A stretch of DNA of 64,000 nucleotides from Sporodiniella umbellata (taxonomy: Eukaryota > Mucoromycota > Mucoromycetes > Mucorales > Rhizopodaceae): NCBI GenBank assembly GCA_025677835.1, contig JAIXMR010000001.1, forward strand, positions 496,001 to 560,000, written 5' to 3'. The notes beneath the pieces are model-generated. The model was given only the letters and a program-made list of their open reading frames with translations. It was not told where the DNA came from and searched no databases. This document shows positions 23,483-34,575 of this stretch, in pieces. The translations under genes and the position numbers were made by a program. Within the stretch, counting starts at the first letter, position 1; the number at the start of each line of letters is the position of its first letter.

Positions 23483-24552
23483 ATGGACACTGTATTACAC
23501 TATGCTGATCAATTTGTGTTTGATACAATGTATGCCAAGATCTGGCCCTCTTATACGAAAACAGTAGCCGGTCATGTAGTCTCATCCTGGCCTCGCGATG
23601 ACCTGTGGCGAGTGAATCTGTCTATTTACATAATCACCGTTGTCTTCGGCTATGTGCTTTATTTTTTGACGGCTACAGCTTCTTACTATCTTGTTTTCGA
23701 TCAAGACTACAAAAAACATCCTAAATACTTGAAAAACCAAATCTATTTGGAGATTGAATGTGCCCTGAGTGCCATGCCTTGGATGACATGTAAAAAAAAA
23801 AAAAAAAAACAAAGAGTGACTGAAGGCTTACATGCTTTTATTATGATAGTATTTACAGTCCCGTTCTTCAGTGGAGAAATCTTTGGAAAGTCAATGTTGT
23901 ATGGTGGTGTGCCCAAAACTACATTTGATTGGTTGTATATTCTAGTCTCCATCCCCTCATTTTTGTTTTTCACTGATTGTGGTATTTACTGGTTCCACCG
24001 CTGGATGCACCACCCAAAGGTGTATAAATATCTTCATAAGGTAAGTCCACAAACCACGCAATGGCTTTTTGACTAACATCTCTTGTTGTCCAACAGCTTC
24101 ATCACAAGTGGGTTATTCCTACTCCTTTTGCATCCCACGCATTCAACCCTATGGATGGCTTCATCCAATCCCTCCCCTATCATTTATACGTCTATGCTAT
24201 TCCCATGCACAAGTGGCTTTACTTGGGTCTCTTTGGCTTTGTCAATCTGTGGACAGTGATGATTCATGATGGTAAATAGAAACAACTGTCTAACTAACAT
24301 AGGGTCTCACGCTTCTTTTCTTTAGGTGAGTTTATTTCTCATTCAGAAATCATCAATACTAGCGCACATCATTTTATCCACCATGTCTATTTCAACTACA
24401 ACTACGGACAATATTTCACTCTCTGGGATCGTATCGGTAACTCTCACCGTCAGCCTACAAATGAGCAATACGATAAGGCTCTTCGTGACGATCATAAAGT
24501 AAGAGCTCGCCAAACATACAACTCAGACAACATAGAGAAAAAAATCAAATAA
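23483..24552 (+). CDS. ERG3: Sterol C5-desaturase
   Basis: Introduces the C5-C6 double bond of the sterol B ring in ergosterol synthesis, at the endoplasmic reticulum membrane, using a di-iron centre. Exons: 23483-23789, 23850-24040, 24097-24271 and 24326-24552, giving 299 residues. The three His clusters of the fatty acid hydroxylase superfamily are present: HRWMHH, HKLHHKW across the exon 2/3 junction, and [15 protein letters not shown]. Other ERG3 landmarks are [19 protein letters not shown] and the terminal [13 protein letters not shown] segments are predicted near residues 45-68 and 100-150. Intron 1 (23790-23849) is 60 bp, stop-free, begins GTAAAA and contains A17; splicing restores the family-like PWMTLFTVPFF, while retention would insert a Lys-rich segment. 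The start is the ATG after an acceptor-like TTTTTAG. Confidence 0.92.
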
Positions 24553-24784
24553 GCTTTTCATTACATTACTATTTACCTTAATTACCCTTAATTCTTACAA
24601 TAAATTATCATTTTGTAAAACCTTGCCCTCCTCGCCTGTCAGCCACTGATTTCCTTTTACGTCCATCCTACAAAAGTCCGCCCTTTTTTTTTTTTTTTTT
24701 TTTCGGAAAACGATAAGGTAGGGGTTGTTAAAAAAGGGAAGCCTTTTTTTTTTTTTTTTTTTAGTATTTACAACTCCAATAAAT

Positions 24785-25789
24785 ATGTTACGATTTGCTT
24801 CATCGTGTAGAAACATAGCACGTCCCAGTACAATTTCAAGAGCTTTCTTCTCAACTGGAATAACACGTCTTCAACAAGTTGAAAAGAAAACCACTCATTT
24901 TGGATTTACCGATGTTGCTGAAGAAGACAAGGAATCACTTGGTAAATATTTATACAAGAGTGCAAAGCAGTTCCTCTCCTCTTTTTTGTTTTTTTGACTG
25001 TAGTTTTATAGTTCATAAGGTGTTTGCTAATGTGGCTGGAAAGTACGATGTGATGAATGATGCTATGAGTTTGGGTATTCACCGTATTTGGAAAGACGAA
25101 TTTATCCGTTCCATGGCACCTGGTCCAGGCACCAAATTATTAGATGTGGCTGGCGGTACAGGCGATATTGCACTTCGATTTTTAGATTATTGTAAAAATG
25201 TACATAGAGATAATACAGCCACGGTCAAATTGGTGGATATCAATCCTCACATGTTGGGAGAGGGAGAAAAGAGATTTAAGACAACAGCCTATGCTCACAG
25301 TAAATATCCCACGTGTATTTATGTCAAAAAAAAAAAAAAAAAGTTCTAACAAACGAGGTTGTAGCAAACCAAGCAAGCTTTCTAGTTCAAAATGCCGAAA
25401 ACTTGACCGACATTCCTGATGAATCTGTAGATGTGTATACCATTGCTTTTGGTATTCGTAACTGTACGCATGTCGATCGTGTAGTGAAGGAAGCATACCG
25501 CGTATTGAAAAAAGGAGGTCGATTTATGTGTTTGGAATTTAGTAAAGTAGATAACCCATTGATTGGTAAAGTTTACGACTTTTATTCATTTGATGTGATT
25601 CCTGCGTTGGGTGAAGTGATTGCCGGAGACCGCGCTTCCTATCAATATTTGGTAGAAAGTATCCGTAAATTCTATACGCAAGAAGAATTTGCTCAAATCA
25701 TTCGTGAAGCTGGATTCAAGACTATTGGAAATGGTTATGAAGACCTTACGTTTGGTGTAGCTGCTATTCACAGTGGTTTCAAAATCTAA
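24785..25789 (+). CDS. COQ5: Ubiquinone C-methyltransferase
   Basis: SAM-dependent C-methylation of the 2-polyprenyl-6-methoxy-benzoquinol ring in ubiquinone synthesis, in the mitochondrial matrix with the CoQ synthome. Exons 24785-24941, 25012-25299 and 25344-25789 give 296 residues. The first 30 residues ([20 protein letters not shown]) are Arg/Ser-rich without acids, as in a mitochondrial presequence. Family motifs: [22 protein letters not shown] motif [16 protein letters not shown] near residue 96, and the second UbiE/COQ5 signature around [19 protein letters not shown], followed by [20 protein letters not shown]. Intron 2 is only 44 bp with A18 before its acceptor. The stop is 51 bp from that of the convergent GH36 gene, with a poly-A run between. 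Confidence 0.95.
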
Positions 25790-25840
25790 GAAAAGAAAAA
25801 AAAAAAAAAAAAAAAAAAAGGAAAATTTGTTATTTTATTA

Positions 25841-27603
25841 TTAAAAAGTGACTTTGATGACTGAAATATCTTGATTCCAAACGTATTTTTTTACATGTAC
25901 AGATTTTTGATTCACATAGGTTTTGGGCAATTCTTTATCAGAATCCAGTCGAATGTATAGTTTATGAGTGTGGGCTTGATAGCGTTTTTTGAGTGTGATG
26001 TGAACCTCATCAGCGACCGAAAGAGAGGCTAGCTCAGTGCCAGGAACGAGATGGGCAGTGGAGCCCATAAAATGATCTGTGATTTTCATAAACATTCTTG
26101 TTTCGTGAGGGCTTAAAAAGACAGGTGCTTGGGATTTAAGCCAGTCAACTTTGTCGTGTGTCAAGACGTTACTGTGCTCAAAATAGTATGTTGGTTTTCC
26201 GTTTGATTCGAAGGGAAGATGTGCAGTGTAAGGTAAAGGCGAGAGGTTGGTAAAGAAGACGTATTGTCTTTGGTTGCAGGTATAATCAATACGATAGGTT
26301 TCTAGTCCCAAATTGGTCAGACCTGTGACGGTTGCTTCGGGTTTGGGGAATGTCGATTCGTACAGTGCGTGTTCGAGGTCACTGTAGAGAGCGACATTAT
26401 CAGACATCAGCGTGAGCTGGCCCAAGATGAGATTGACAGCAAGCAAGGTGTGTTTCTCGGTTGGGCTCAATTGGTTGTTATTCGACCGAATAAAAAAGAC
26501 ATCAGGATCGCTACCAAAGATTCTGGAGCCCATGGGCCATCGATGCAACGTGGAGATGATAGCGTTAGAAGTCGAGACGCGTTCGCGGACGTGGGCGAGT
26601 TTAAGAACGGTGTGATCCCACCAGGGAGATGCATCGCTGCTTACTCGGTTGTACTCGAATTTTCCCCATACAGAAGGCAGTGTCACACCAGAGCCTAATA
26701 TCAAAGCGCGCTTGCGAACCCATTCAACAACCAGGTCGGTAGCATCCCACATAATCTCTCCTCGACTCTTTCCCAATCGCGGCACCATTGCGGCGGCAAA
26801 CAAAAAATCCAACTTGAGCAGCTTATATCCCCAAGTATCGATCACACAGTCAAATACGCTCTGGAGGTAGACGCGGACGTCAGGATGGTAGATATCTAAG
26901 GCATAAAAGCCTCCCCAGTTAGGACCGGCCACCAAGAATTTTTCTGTGCCAGGGTACTTGAGAAGCCAGTCTGGATGTTCCTTGACAATTTTGCTTTTGA
27001 AGCCTACTGCAAAGGGCGCCAGCCAGAGACCGGGCATCTTGCCTGCCCCTTGGATGGCTTCAGCTAAGGCTTGCATCCCTTTTGGAAACTTGTGGTTCAC
27101 GTTCAGCCAATCTCCGATTTGGGTTTGATACCCGTCGTCTATCTGAATGACGTCTACGGGGTAAGGATGCTTCTCGAAGGCGTCCAGGCTGGCTCTAACA
27201 TCCGCTTCCGTCACACGCTCATAAAAGTTGTACCAAGAAGACCATCCGGTCAGGTGCCGAGGCTGGCGAAACTCTCCTTGGGGATCGTAGTACGTTGCAT
27301 AACGAGACCAGATCTGGCCCAGATCTGCGCCCTCTAACACCACGTATTTAAGACTCAACGTCTCGCCTTTTTTCAATCGCTTGCCTTCCACATCTTTATA
27401 GAACGTCCACCGATTACGATTCATGTCTGCTTTAAAGTAAGAATAGCCGTTGTGCTCGGATACAGAGCCTATAAAAGTCAGCTGGCCTGAAGGCACATGG
27501 CGAAGATAAGTATAGCCAGTGGCATGTAAATGACCTGATTGCCCGGAATAGTTGAAAAAATCATAGTCTCTACAGAGCAGAGAGATGAGCTTGGTGGCAC
27601 CTC

Positions 27604-27634
<31 letters not shown>

Positions 27635-28013
27635 GGAGGTTAAACTTAGTTATCCAACTCACAGGGGTTGGAATGGCAGGAAGTTTATTATGCTTAGACA
27701 TCTCCTTTGTCGTGCTCCAGCATTGGAATCCTTCGGTCATCATGACCAAGTCTTTAAAGTCGAGGTCTGATTCAATTTCAAGTGATTGCAACAAGACTTC
27801 TTCTTGTGCTGTAATTCGATACTCAAGTTCTTTACCCACATATTTCTCAATGTCTATGACGCCAGCGGATACCTTGGTATTATCAAGGGTGACCGCAAAA
27901 GAGGACGTTTGTTTATTTCGCATGTATTTTATTTTAGCTAAAGAAGGTTCTTGTGTAATCTTAATAGAGGTGGCCATAAGCATAGGAAGAAATAGGATGT
28001 AAAAGAGGATCAT
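25841..28013 (-). CDS. GH36-type alpha-galactosidase-like protein
   Basis: Exons 28013-27631 and 27602-25841 give 714 residues. The (beta/alpha)8 domain begins TGWSSWYNFYE and shows VDVIQIDDGYQTQIGDW, GLWLAPFAV, EHPDWLL, YKLLKLDFLFA (the Asp of KLD is the expected nucleophile, near residue 390) and SSDASPWWDH (the Asp aligned with the family acid/base, near residue 450). These match clan GH-D, family GH36, best like the Thermotoga enzyme type. An N-terminal beta domain and a C-terminal beta domain flank it. The N-terminus (ILFYILFLPMLMATS) is hydrophobic and may be a signal peptide; if so the enzyme is secreted. The substrate is inferred as an alpha-galactoside; raffinose-synthase-like activity is not excluded. 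The exon junction requires removing a 28-nt intron made of GT, A25 and G. Confidence 0.85.
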
Positions 28014-28070
28014 CAGAGACAGACAGAAAAAAAAAAAAAAAAGAGAGAGGGAAAAGAGAGGATAGTTAAA

Positions 28071-29297
28071 TTAAACCGGCGTTATTTTCTGTGCAGCAAC
28101 GATGTTAAAGTAAACAAAACAGTCCGAGTTTTCAAGGCAGTGTTTCAACTGTTGCAAGAATTCTTGTACTTCGTTTGGTGATTTCAAACCCATAAAAGGG
28201 TTAATCCACGGAAGGATGCCTTTTGTGAGCTCAACCCAGTCCCATGATAATTTCTTTGCTGTACAGTTGTTTCCACCTGGGATACGATAAAAGGTAAGTA
28301 TACGGAAATGGAAAAGGTACAACCTACTCATGTTGCACGATCTGTAGTCGCTCGCCAAGACACGCGCATTTTCATTCTTGGATACCAGCCTTTCTATTTC
28401 CAATGCGATTCTGGGATTTTGGTTGCGTTGTTTACATACTTTGTGAACTAGTATCTGTTACAGACAAGTACCGATTTAGTAACTTACCTGCTGTCAAAAG
28501 CTTGTGAAAAGGCCTGTTTTGTTCCTCAGTCATCTAATAAAGCAAAATCAACAAGCTGTGAGAGAAAAAGCTGCCTGTTTACTTTTAAGTCGACCTCAGC
28601 AATCTGTATGAAGCCGCCCTTCTTGACTACTCTTAACAGTTCCTTAATCACCAACGGCCACTGATCTTCGCTTAGTGCAAAAACAAAGAGCCTGATATGC
28701 ACAAGGTCAAACGTGTTGTCTTTATAAGGCAGCCCGTTGATGATATTTCCCACCTTTAGCTTAAAATTGAGTTTGAGGTTTTTGTTGGTGGTATCCACCA
28801 TGTCACACCCATGATAGTTACAATTGGGATAATCGAAAAGCATATCCTAAACAGGCAAGATTAGGCTCTGTTCACAAAGTCTTTCAAGGCTTACTGTCAG
28901 CCAAATCCCAGACCCACATCCAACATCCAATACAGAAACTCCTTTCTTGAAATCCAGTCCGCTTTCCACACACGATAACACATTGCTTTGTTTTTGAATG
29001 TCAGTAAGAAAGAACAAGCCATGCGTTCTTTGAGAGGTTTACCTTCCATACATTTCCTTAAGAGCATAATGTTGCTATGATAACAAGAATCAGCATAAAT
29101 AAATAACATATATTTATAAATCGCCCTTTTACACCAGTCAATCTCTGTTGCTCCTCGTCGTCTTTAGGAAGCCAGTAGGTGGATGTCTCGTCTGAATGGT
29201 ATTCTCTGGAAGACTCTGTCGTACTCACACCCACTTTGTTTTTTGGTTTTGGCACAGAGGCTGAATGCCTCGCCTCTTTGGATGAGTTTGCCCCCAT
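28071..29297 (-). CDS. Class I SAM-dependent methyltransferase
   Basis: Seven exons on the minus strand: 29297-29133, 29074-29043 (32 nt), 28985-28895, 28846-28583, 28533-28488, 28447-28328 and 28276-28071. They join in frame to 307 residues. The N-terminus (MGANSSKEARHS) is polar; the M-G start could allow myristoylation, which is only a pattern match. YWLPKDDEEQQRLTGQHYALK leads into SAM motif I VLDVGCGSGIW (about residue 83), the ribose-binding acid in YHGCDM, NIINGLPYKDNTFDLVHIR (motif post-I/II) and LLRVVKKGGFIQIAEVD. This is the Methyltransf_11/25 type common in Mucorales, often of unknown substrate. It lies 57 bp from the GH36 start on the same strand; no functional link is evident. 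Confidence 0.85.
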
Positions 29298-31752
29298 AGT
29301 AGTTATCAATAGAATTAAAAGCTTTTTTTGGTTGAGAGAGAAAAAAAAAAAAAAAAAAAAAAAAAGTAAAAGAAAGAGAAGCAAGTCGATGTAAGTGAAA
29401 GCGAGAAAACTTTTTCCCCATTTTTTTTTTTTTAAAAAAAATAATTTTTCTTGTCTGTATGAGACACAGACAAGAAAATATGATTCGATGAATACAAAAG
29501 CTGAAAATGAAACACAAGAACGAAAGATAAAGAAGAGGAGGGTTTGGAGAGGTATGTGTGTAATGAATGGGATTTAAACCATGCTATTCGCTACTATAAA
29601 TGTAAAATAGGAAATTTGCTTTGTAAGAAAATGGCTTGGTCCAAGCAACTGTCAAACCTAAATTCTAAACACTGCAGCTCACGTATCAAATCCCAAAGAA
29701 AAATACAGTTCAGGCAGTGGATAGCGTTGGCCACAAAAGGATATAATTGGCGGCTATATAAAAAAGCCTGTCGGCCAATCAAATTCAAGCCATCGAAAGG
29801 TAGCATTCAATTTGTCAGTTAATGCAAAAACAAATTGTTGATCAAATGTAAATAAAAGAAATTGTGCTACTTGATTTGTAACGCCTAACCGTATAAACCA
29901 TTGGCTTGCAACCCCTTATGATTTGGTCCAAAATCCTGTAGATGTTTTCTCTAGGAGCAGAATTTGCCTAAAACGATTATTTTTAAAGAGATCACCAAAA
30001 CAAGCGTTATCCGCCACTAGCTAGCTGCCTTTCAAAAATTCGCCCTCACCAACAATAATGAATAGCTCATTAATAAAATAAATAACTGACGCTGTATCTT
30101 TCAGAACTGGCTTTATATCAATTGAAATAGTATTATTCTCTTGGGTTTTTTTCTTTTGGTTACCGATTTCAACTACACGTGCTTTTTATTTCACTACAAT
30201 TCCTTGTTGGCCCATTTGTGTTTTAAAACAATGGTTCTTACTAGAGTTTCTCACACTACGATTGGGTTGCAGAGAAGTCTAGGAACTGCCTAATGAGCTA
30301 CTCTATATCAAATCGGTCCCGGAAGGTCTTTTTCATAGATAAATATGGGCCCTAGTGAGCCGGAGGGCATCTTGGTGTGCTTTATCAGGGCTTGTTTTTA
30401 AAAACCTAGACATTGTCTATATTTCTAACAAAGAAGTCATATGAAACAGTATATTGTGTCAAACGTCAATAATGTAGCGCAAGCAGTTAGAAGGCTTAAT
30501 GAAGTAACAGGGTACAACATAATACGATGGCTGAAAAAAAACGGTGCTAGTTCTTTAAGTGCGTTTGTCTAAATTAATGTCGTATTGGATTCTTTTTGCC
30601 ATGTATACCTGGCAACTATTCTCCGAGTATCTTGAAAGTTTATCTTTCGTCAAACAGTCTTTTCACGCCGCATCTCTATAAACAGCTTATGAACGATTTT
30701 CAGAGGGATTCCTGATCCTTTTCCCGAATGTGTGTTTGATTCCACAGTGCTGCTATTGATCGAGTTATAAAACAGAATTGGGTTTGGCTAGCAAGAATCT
30801 GTAGAGGGTTTGTACTCGGACAGGGAGTACGGCTCGGAGAGCGCATGCTCCTTGGAAAAGCGAGTCGGAGCCAGTGAAGATTGGCTCACTTTTGCATCCA
30901 CCGGTACAACACATAGCAGTCCCTGCTGGAAATCAACCCAGATCCCGACGATCTCTCTTTTTTAAATGTCACGAGCCTAGGCGAGCCTTCACAACCCTGA
31001 TTGTTGCACGTTATTTTTATTATTTATTTCTTTAGCGGGGATTCATATGGCATGCACAAGAATATATCGCCTCATTAATCTTCGTAACTTTATACAAGAT
31101 TTCCCACTTGACTACCACTTGCAAACTATATTTGTTTTGTGTTCAGCATTATGAAATGCTAATACAACTAATGCGTGTGCTAAAATAGCTCTCCTCGATC
31201 CTAAACTAAGAACAAAATGAAAAAAAAAAAAAAAAAAATTAACTAAAGAATCTATTGATACATACAATCTTGGTGACTCTGTTCAAAATTAATTTTCCGC
31301 TTCCAAGCAACTAAAGAAATACTGCTTTATCTATACATTGTTAAGAATCTCTATTACTTTTATTTGCTCTTTAGGCTTCATATATATATGTATCTCCGAG
31401 CTTAGTTTTATGAAATAGCAAGAATGGTCTTGGAAGTTGACTTGATTTGGTCGTCTTTATAAAAAAAAAAAAGCTTTCGTGAGTCATCTTCCCTTTTTCC
31501 CCCTGGGACTTCTGAGATCAATTGAAATCCAGCGCTGCCTAGAACCCAAACGAGATGGGAAAAAAAGTGATGCGTGCGCTGAATGATTGGCTAAAATTTT
31601 ATCTCATCTCCTATTTCACTTTATAAAATCCATTTTGCTTTTTTTTTTTTTTCTTTTCCTTCTCATTATTTATTACAAACTACTTTTAGAATCATCTGCT
31701 TTTAAGCAAACAACGTACCAAAACCAAAAACAAACAGACAAACTATTGTACT
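29298..31752. other. Intergenic region
   Basis: No convincing gene. The 29544-29822 frame is a basic, protein-like 90 codons without recognisable motif. A locally less AT-rich patch at 30780-30960 contains nested inverted repeats (see findings). A TTTATAAAA box at about 31620-31628 is a plausible TATA element for the downstream Ecl1-like gene. Confidence 0.45.
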
Positions 31753-32070
31753 ATGGATCTCTCTTGGTGTATTATCTGCGATCGTCATTGTACTGAGGAC
31801 AATGTAAGTTGAAACGTTCAGGGCTTCGGGTTCTTATGAAATTCTTTTTAGTTGTACTGCTCAGAACCTTGCCGTATTAAAGATAAGAGCTTGAAGCCAG
31901 CCTGCGTAGTCAGCCCCGTTTCTTCCACTACCGGTCTTTATACTCCACCAGCCTCTCCTCTTCTAGAGCCATTCCTTTCTTCTTTTAAACACGAAAGAAG
32001 AACATCCATCAAGCCAATTAACATACTCTCTATGAGTCCGTCAAGTATACCCAAGTACAGCTTATATTAG
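31753..32070 (+). CDS. ecl1: Ecl1-like zinc-binding protein
   Basis: Two exons, 31753-31803 and 31852-32070, joined in phase 0 to 89 residues. The N-terminus reads MDLSWCIICDRHCTEDN, then LYCSEPCRIKD after the intron. The C-x2-C ... LYCS-x2-C spacing and the MDL start match the ECL1/2/3 zinc-binding family. In fission yeast these small nuclear proteins extend chronological lifespan and respond to nutrient limitation (zinc, sulfur). The remainder is Ser/Pro-rich with TGLYTPPASP and a basic HERRTS segment, as in family members. The predicted TATA box is about 125 bp upstream of the ATG. The role here is inferred from family only. Confidence 0.75.
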
Positions 32071-33297
32071 TCTTTCCCTTATAAGAAAAGCAAACACTTC
32101 ATACCCCATTTTCTTTATTATCTCTTCCCAAGAAAAAAAATGTCACCCCTTTGTTTTATTTTAATCTCTTTTGATCAGCAACAGCAACAACAGCAGTTAT
32201 TAAAAAAAAAAAGGTTACACTTTTTTTTTCTTTTTGGCTTTGGTGATGTCTCTCTCTCTCACTATGTATGTATCTATCTTGTTTTTTTTTTTTTTTTTTT
32301 TTGAAAATATGTATATGCACAAATGCCCTTACAAGCAATATGTGCCTTTATTGTTTTTTGAAAAAAAAAAAAAAAAAAAAAAAAAGGGAAGCTGTATACA
32401 TAGTGTAGACGAGTATATAGGTATGTGTATGTACATACATGCGAAACGCGAACAAAGTGTAAAAGAAAAAAAGATGCTTTATTGTATATATTTTTTTATC
32501 TACTGTTTGTGTGTGTGTGCGTGTGTGTGTGTGCGTGTATGTATATACATGTGTATTCTATTGAAGAGAAAGGATGCAGTTGTTGTTTGTTTATTATAGG
32601 ACTTCTTTGCTATGGTGTTTACAGTACGTAAGATGCCATTGGCGTCTCGATTCAGTAGAAAAGCCAACTCGACAGTGCGAACAATAATACCACATATCAC
32701 CACCAGTAGTTGAACAGCTCTTTTTGGAAGACAAGAGAAGACCGAGGTAATAGTTTAAACTGACGTTGAACATGGGTTGTACAAAAGATGAAAATAAATA
32801 AATACTTTTTTTTTTTTTTTTGAAATAAAAACACTTTGTATTTATACACCTCATTGACAACAAAGAGTGGGTGAATGTAAAAAAGGAGTGGGGGAAACAC
32901 AGAGGGGGATTTGATTATATAAAAAGAGCTTTATATTATTATTTTATTATTTTTAGTTCAATTCCCCTGGTTTAATCTAGAGTGTATTGTCTTTGAATCA
33001 TAGCCTTTAATTAATTAATTTCGTCTCTTTGTCCAAAGAGAATTGCTTTTTAAACGTAAAGGCATCCCCCCTTTCTTCCCTTGCCTCCTCTCTAGGTTAC
33101 AACACGTTCAAAAATGCCCTTGCTGGGAATGACATGCAAGCTTTTTTGAATGCTATAATACATATATATATATATATATATATATTTATGACAAGTGAAT
33201 TGTTTATTATTAGAGTAGTGTGTGCGTGTGTATATATTTATAGTATATATGAATATGTGTGTGTATGTATAGAGGTTAATATTAAGAATGATGGTTT
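32071..33297. other. Intergenic, rich in simple repeats
   Basis: Contains T and A runs (T21 near 32283, A25 near 32361), a GT/TG repeat near 32505-32535 and a (TA) run near 33162-33185. A minus-strand frame (about 32863-32594) contains a C-x2-C-x12-H-x3-C zinc-finger-like pattern but has no gene context. No gene is called. Confidence 0.5.
33162..33185. repeat. (TA)12 microsatellite
   Basis: Near-perfect AT dinucleotide repeat between the Ecl1-like gene and the 3' end of the RGS gene. Confidence 0.9.
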
Positions 33298-34575
33298 TTA
33301 TAATCGATGAGCAGGAATAAAGACAAATAGAATCGTATTAAGAACAGACAGCAAAACAATAAAGGCTAACCAGAGCCATCCTCGTTTGAAATGTATTTTC
33401 TTGACTACCACATCCTGGATCTCGGTATAATCCATAAATTGTATCTCACTAAGAACAAAAGAGTTTAAAAGACGCCTGTCTCTGCTAAACTTTTTTTTTA
33501 TATACCTAATACTCGTTAGACCGAACCACCAGGCAAATTCAGTGACACTTGTCAATAGCGCAGACCAACCAAAGAAGAAGGGTATGAGAGGAATCCAACG
33601 TGAGGTGTAAGAGTCCAGAAAGATAAGAGCAAGCTCGATAGAGAAAGCCAAGGTGAGCAGTAGAATACCCAACAAAAATAACAGACGGGAAGTGGCTCTC
33701 GAGATATTTTTGGAAAGAATCTGTTCTACAAACAAGGGGTAGTAAAACATGTTGAGTACTTCAAACACATGGGATTTAGCTGAATCAAATACGAGGGGCT
33801 CAGGCCGCTTGCTAAAAATAACCGTCTCTTCCAGAACAGCTCGGTAATCTTCTGGTAGATGGACTCGCTTTGCTTCTCGGGCACAAAAGGTGTAATAGAT
33901 CCTTTGGGCGTTCTGCACTAGATCTTCATGAGAGAGCGATCGATCGCTGGTAGGCATCGTCAGTGTGGTGGCCATAAACGTAGGCGGGTTCAATAGATCC
34001 TCTGTGTCAGGCGTTTCTGCATAATGTGTCTGTGTTTCGATAGCTCGATAACTCGGCTCCTTTTTCTCTGCTGCCTCTAGAAACCGAGAAAGACGTTGTC
34101 GGTTCTGTCGGTCCACGCTCTGTAATAACGCTCGCCAAAGCTTCTCATGTGTCTCTAGTTCCATCAAAAAAGTCAAGTTCTGTCGGGCATCTCGATTCTC
34201 TAAAAAAGTAGAGAAATGAGACTGTGTCAGTGGATTATAGGTGTGCAGTCGCATCATTTGCTCTAACGTAGGTAGTCCATTCACTCGTAAATTGTAATCC
34301 TTAATCTCCTGCCAAGCCTCCATAGGTGCTGAGGCAAAAGGGTCCTGGAACCCATACGTTTTTGCTTTCAGTCGACGTTGACTCGAAGGCGCTCGAAGAT
34401 AGGGGTTGGAAGTATTGAGATTATCGAGTGGAATGGCAATGCCTGTCTGCACTTTCTCATCTTGTATCTTTCGAGAAAGATCGTTATCTAAAGAAGTGTG
34501 TATGTCGTGGGCATGAAGTCGGCTGTTGGCTTGTCTAATGCTCCATCGATTCATAAAATCTGTATTCTCAAGCAT
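33298..34575 (-). CDS. RAX1: RGS-domain membrane protein, RAX1-like
   Basis: Single exon, 425 residues, close to yeast Rax1 (435). An N-terminal polar region is followed by an RGS-like box from about residue 105 (LPTLEQMMRLHTYNPLTQSH, FSTFLENRDARQNLTFLMEL, later EDLVQNAQRIYYTFC and HVFEVLNMFYYPLFV). Three membrane segments follow near residues 297-319 (LLFLLGILLLTLAFSIELAL), 326-350 and 400-421, with a short basic tail. In yeast Rax1 marks bud sites and pairs with Rax2 at the plasma membrane; in a hyphal fungus a role in polarity is inference. No introns. An A17 run sits 14 bp upstream of the ATG. Confidence 0.75.
   Translation of the reverse strand: MLENTDFMNRWSIRQANSRLHAHDIHTSLDNDLSRKIQDEKVQTGIAIPLDNLNTSNPYLRAPSSQRRLKAKTYGFQDPFASAPMEAWQEIKDYNLRVNGLPTLEQMMRLHTYNPLTQSHFSTFLENRDARQNLTFLMELETHEKLWRALLQSVDRQNRQRLSRFLEAAEKKEPSYRAIETQTHYAETPDTEDLLNPPTFMATTLTMPTSDRSLSHEDLVQNAQRIYYTFCAREAKRVHLPEDYRAVLEETVIFSKRPEPLVFDSAKSHVFEVLNMFYYPLFVEQILSKNISRATSRLLFLLGILLLTLAFSIELALIFLDSYTSRWIPLIPFFFGWSALLTSVTEFAWWFGLTSIRYIKKKFSRDRRLLNSFVLSEIQFMDYTEIQDVVVKKIHFKRGWLWLAFIVLLSVLNTILFVFIPAHRL

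Noticed and set aside
29544..29822. Basic 90-codon frame on the plus strand
   Set aside because: No ATG in good context, no family, and the opposite strand is equally open.
32594..32720. Minus-strand C-x2-C-x12-H-x3-C zinc-finger-like peptide
   Set aside because: Isolated, with no clear start or exon structure; the pattern can arise by chance. Kept only as a note.
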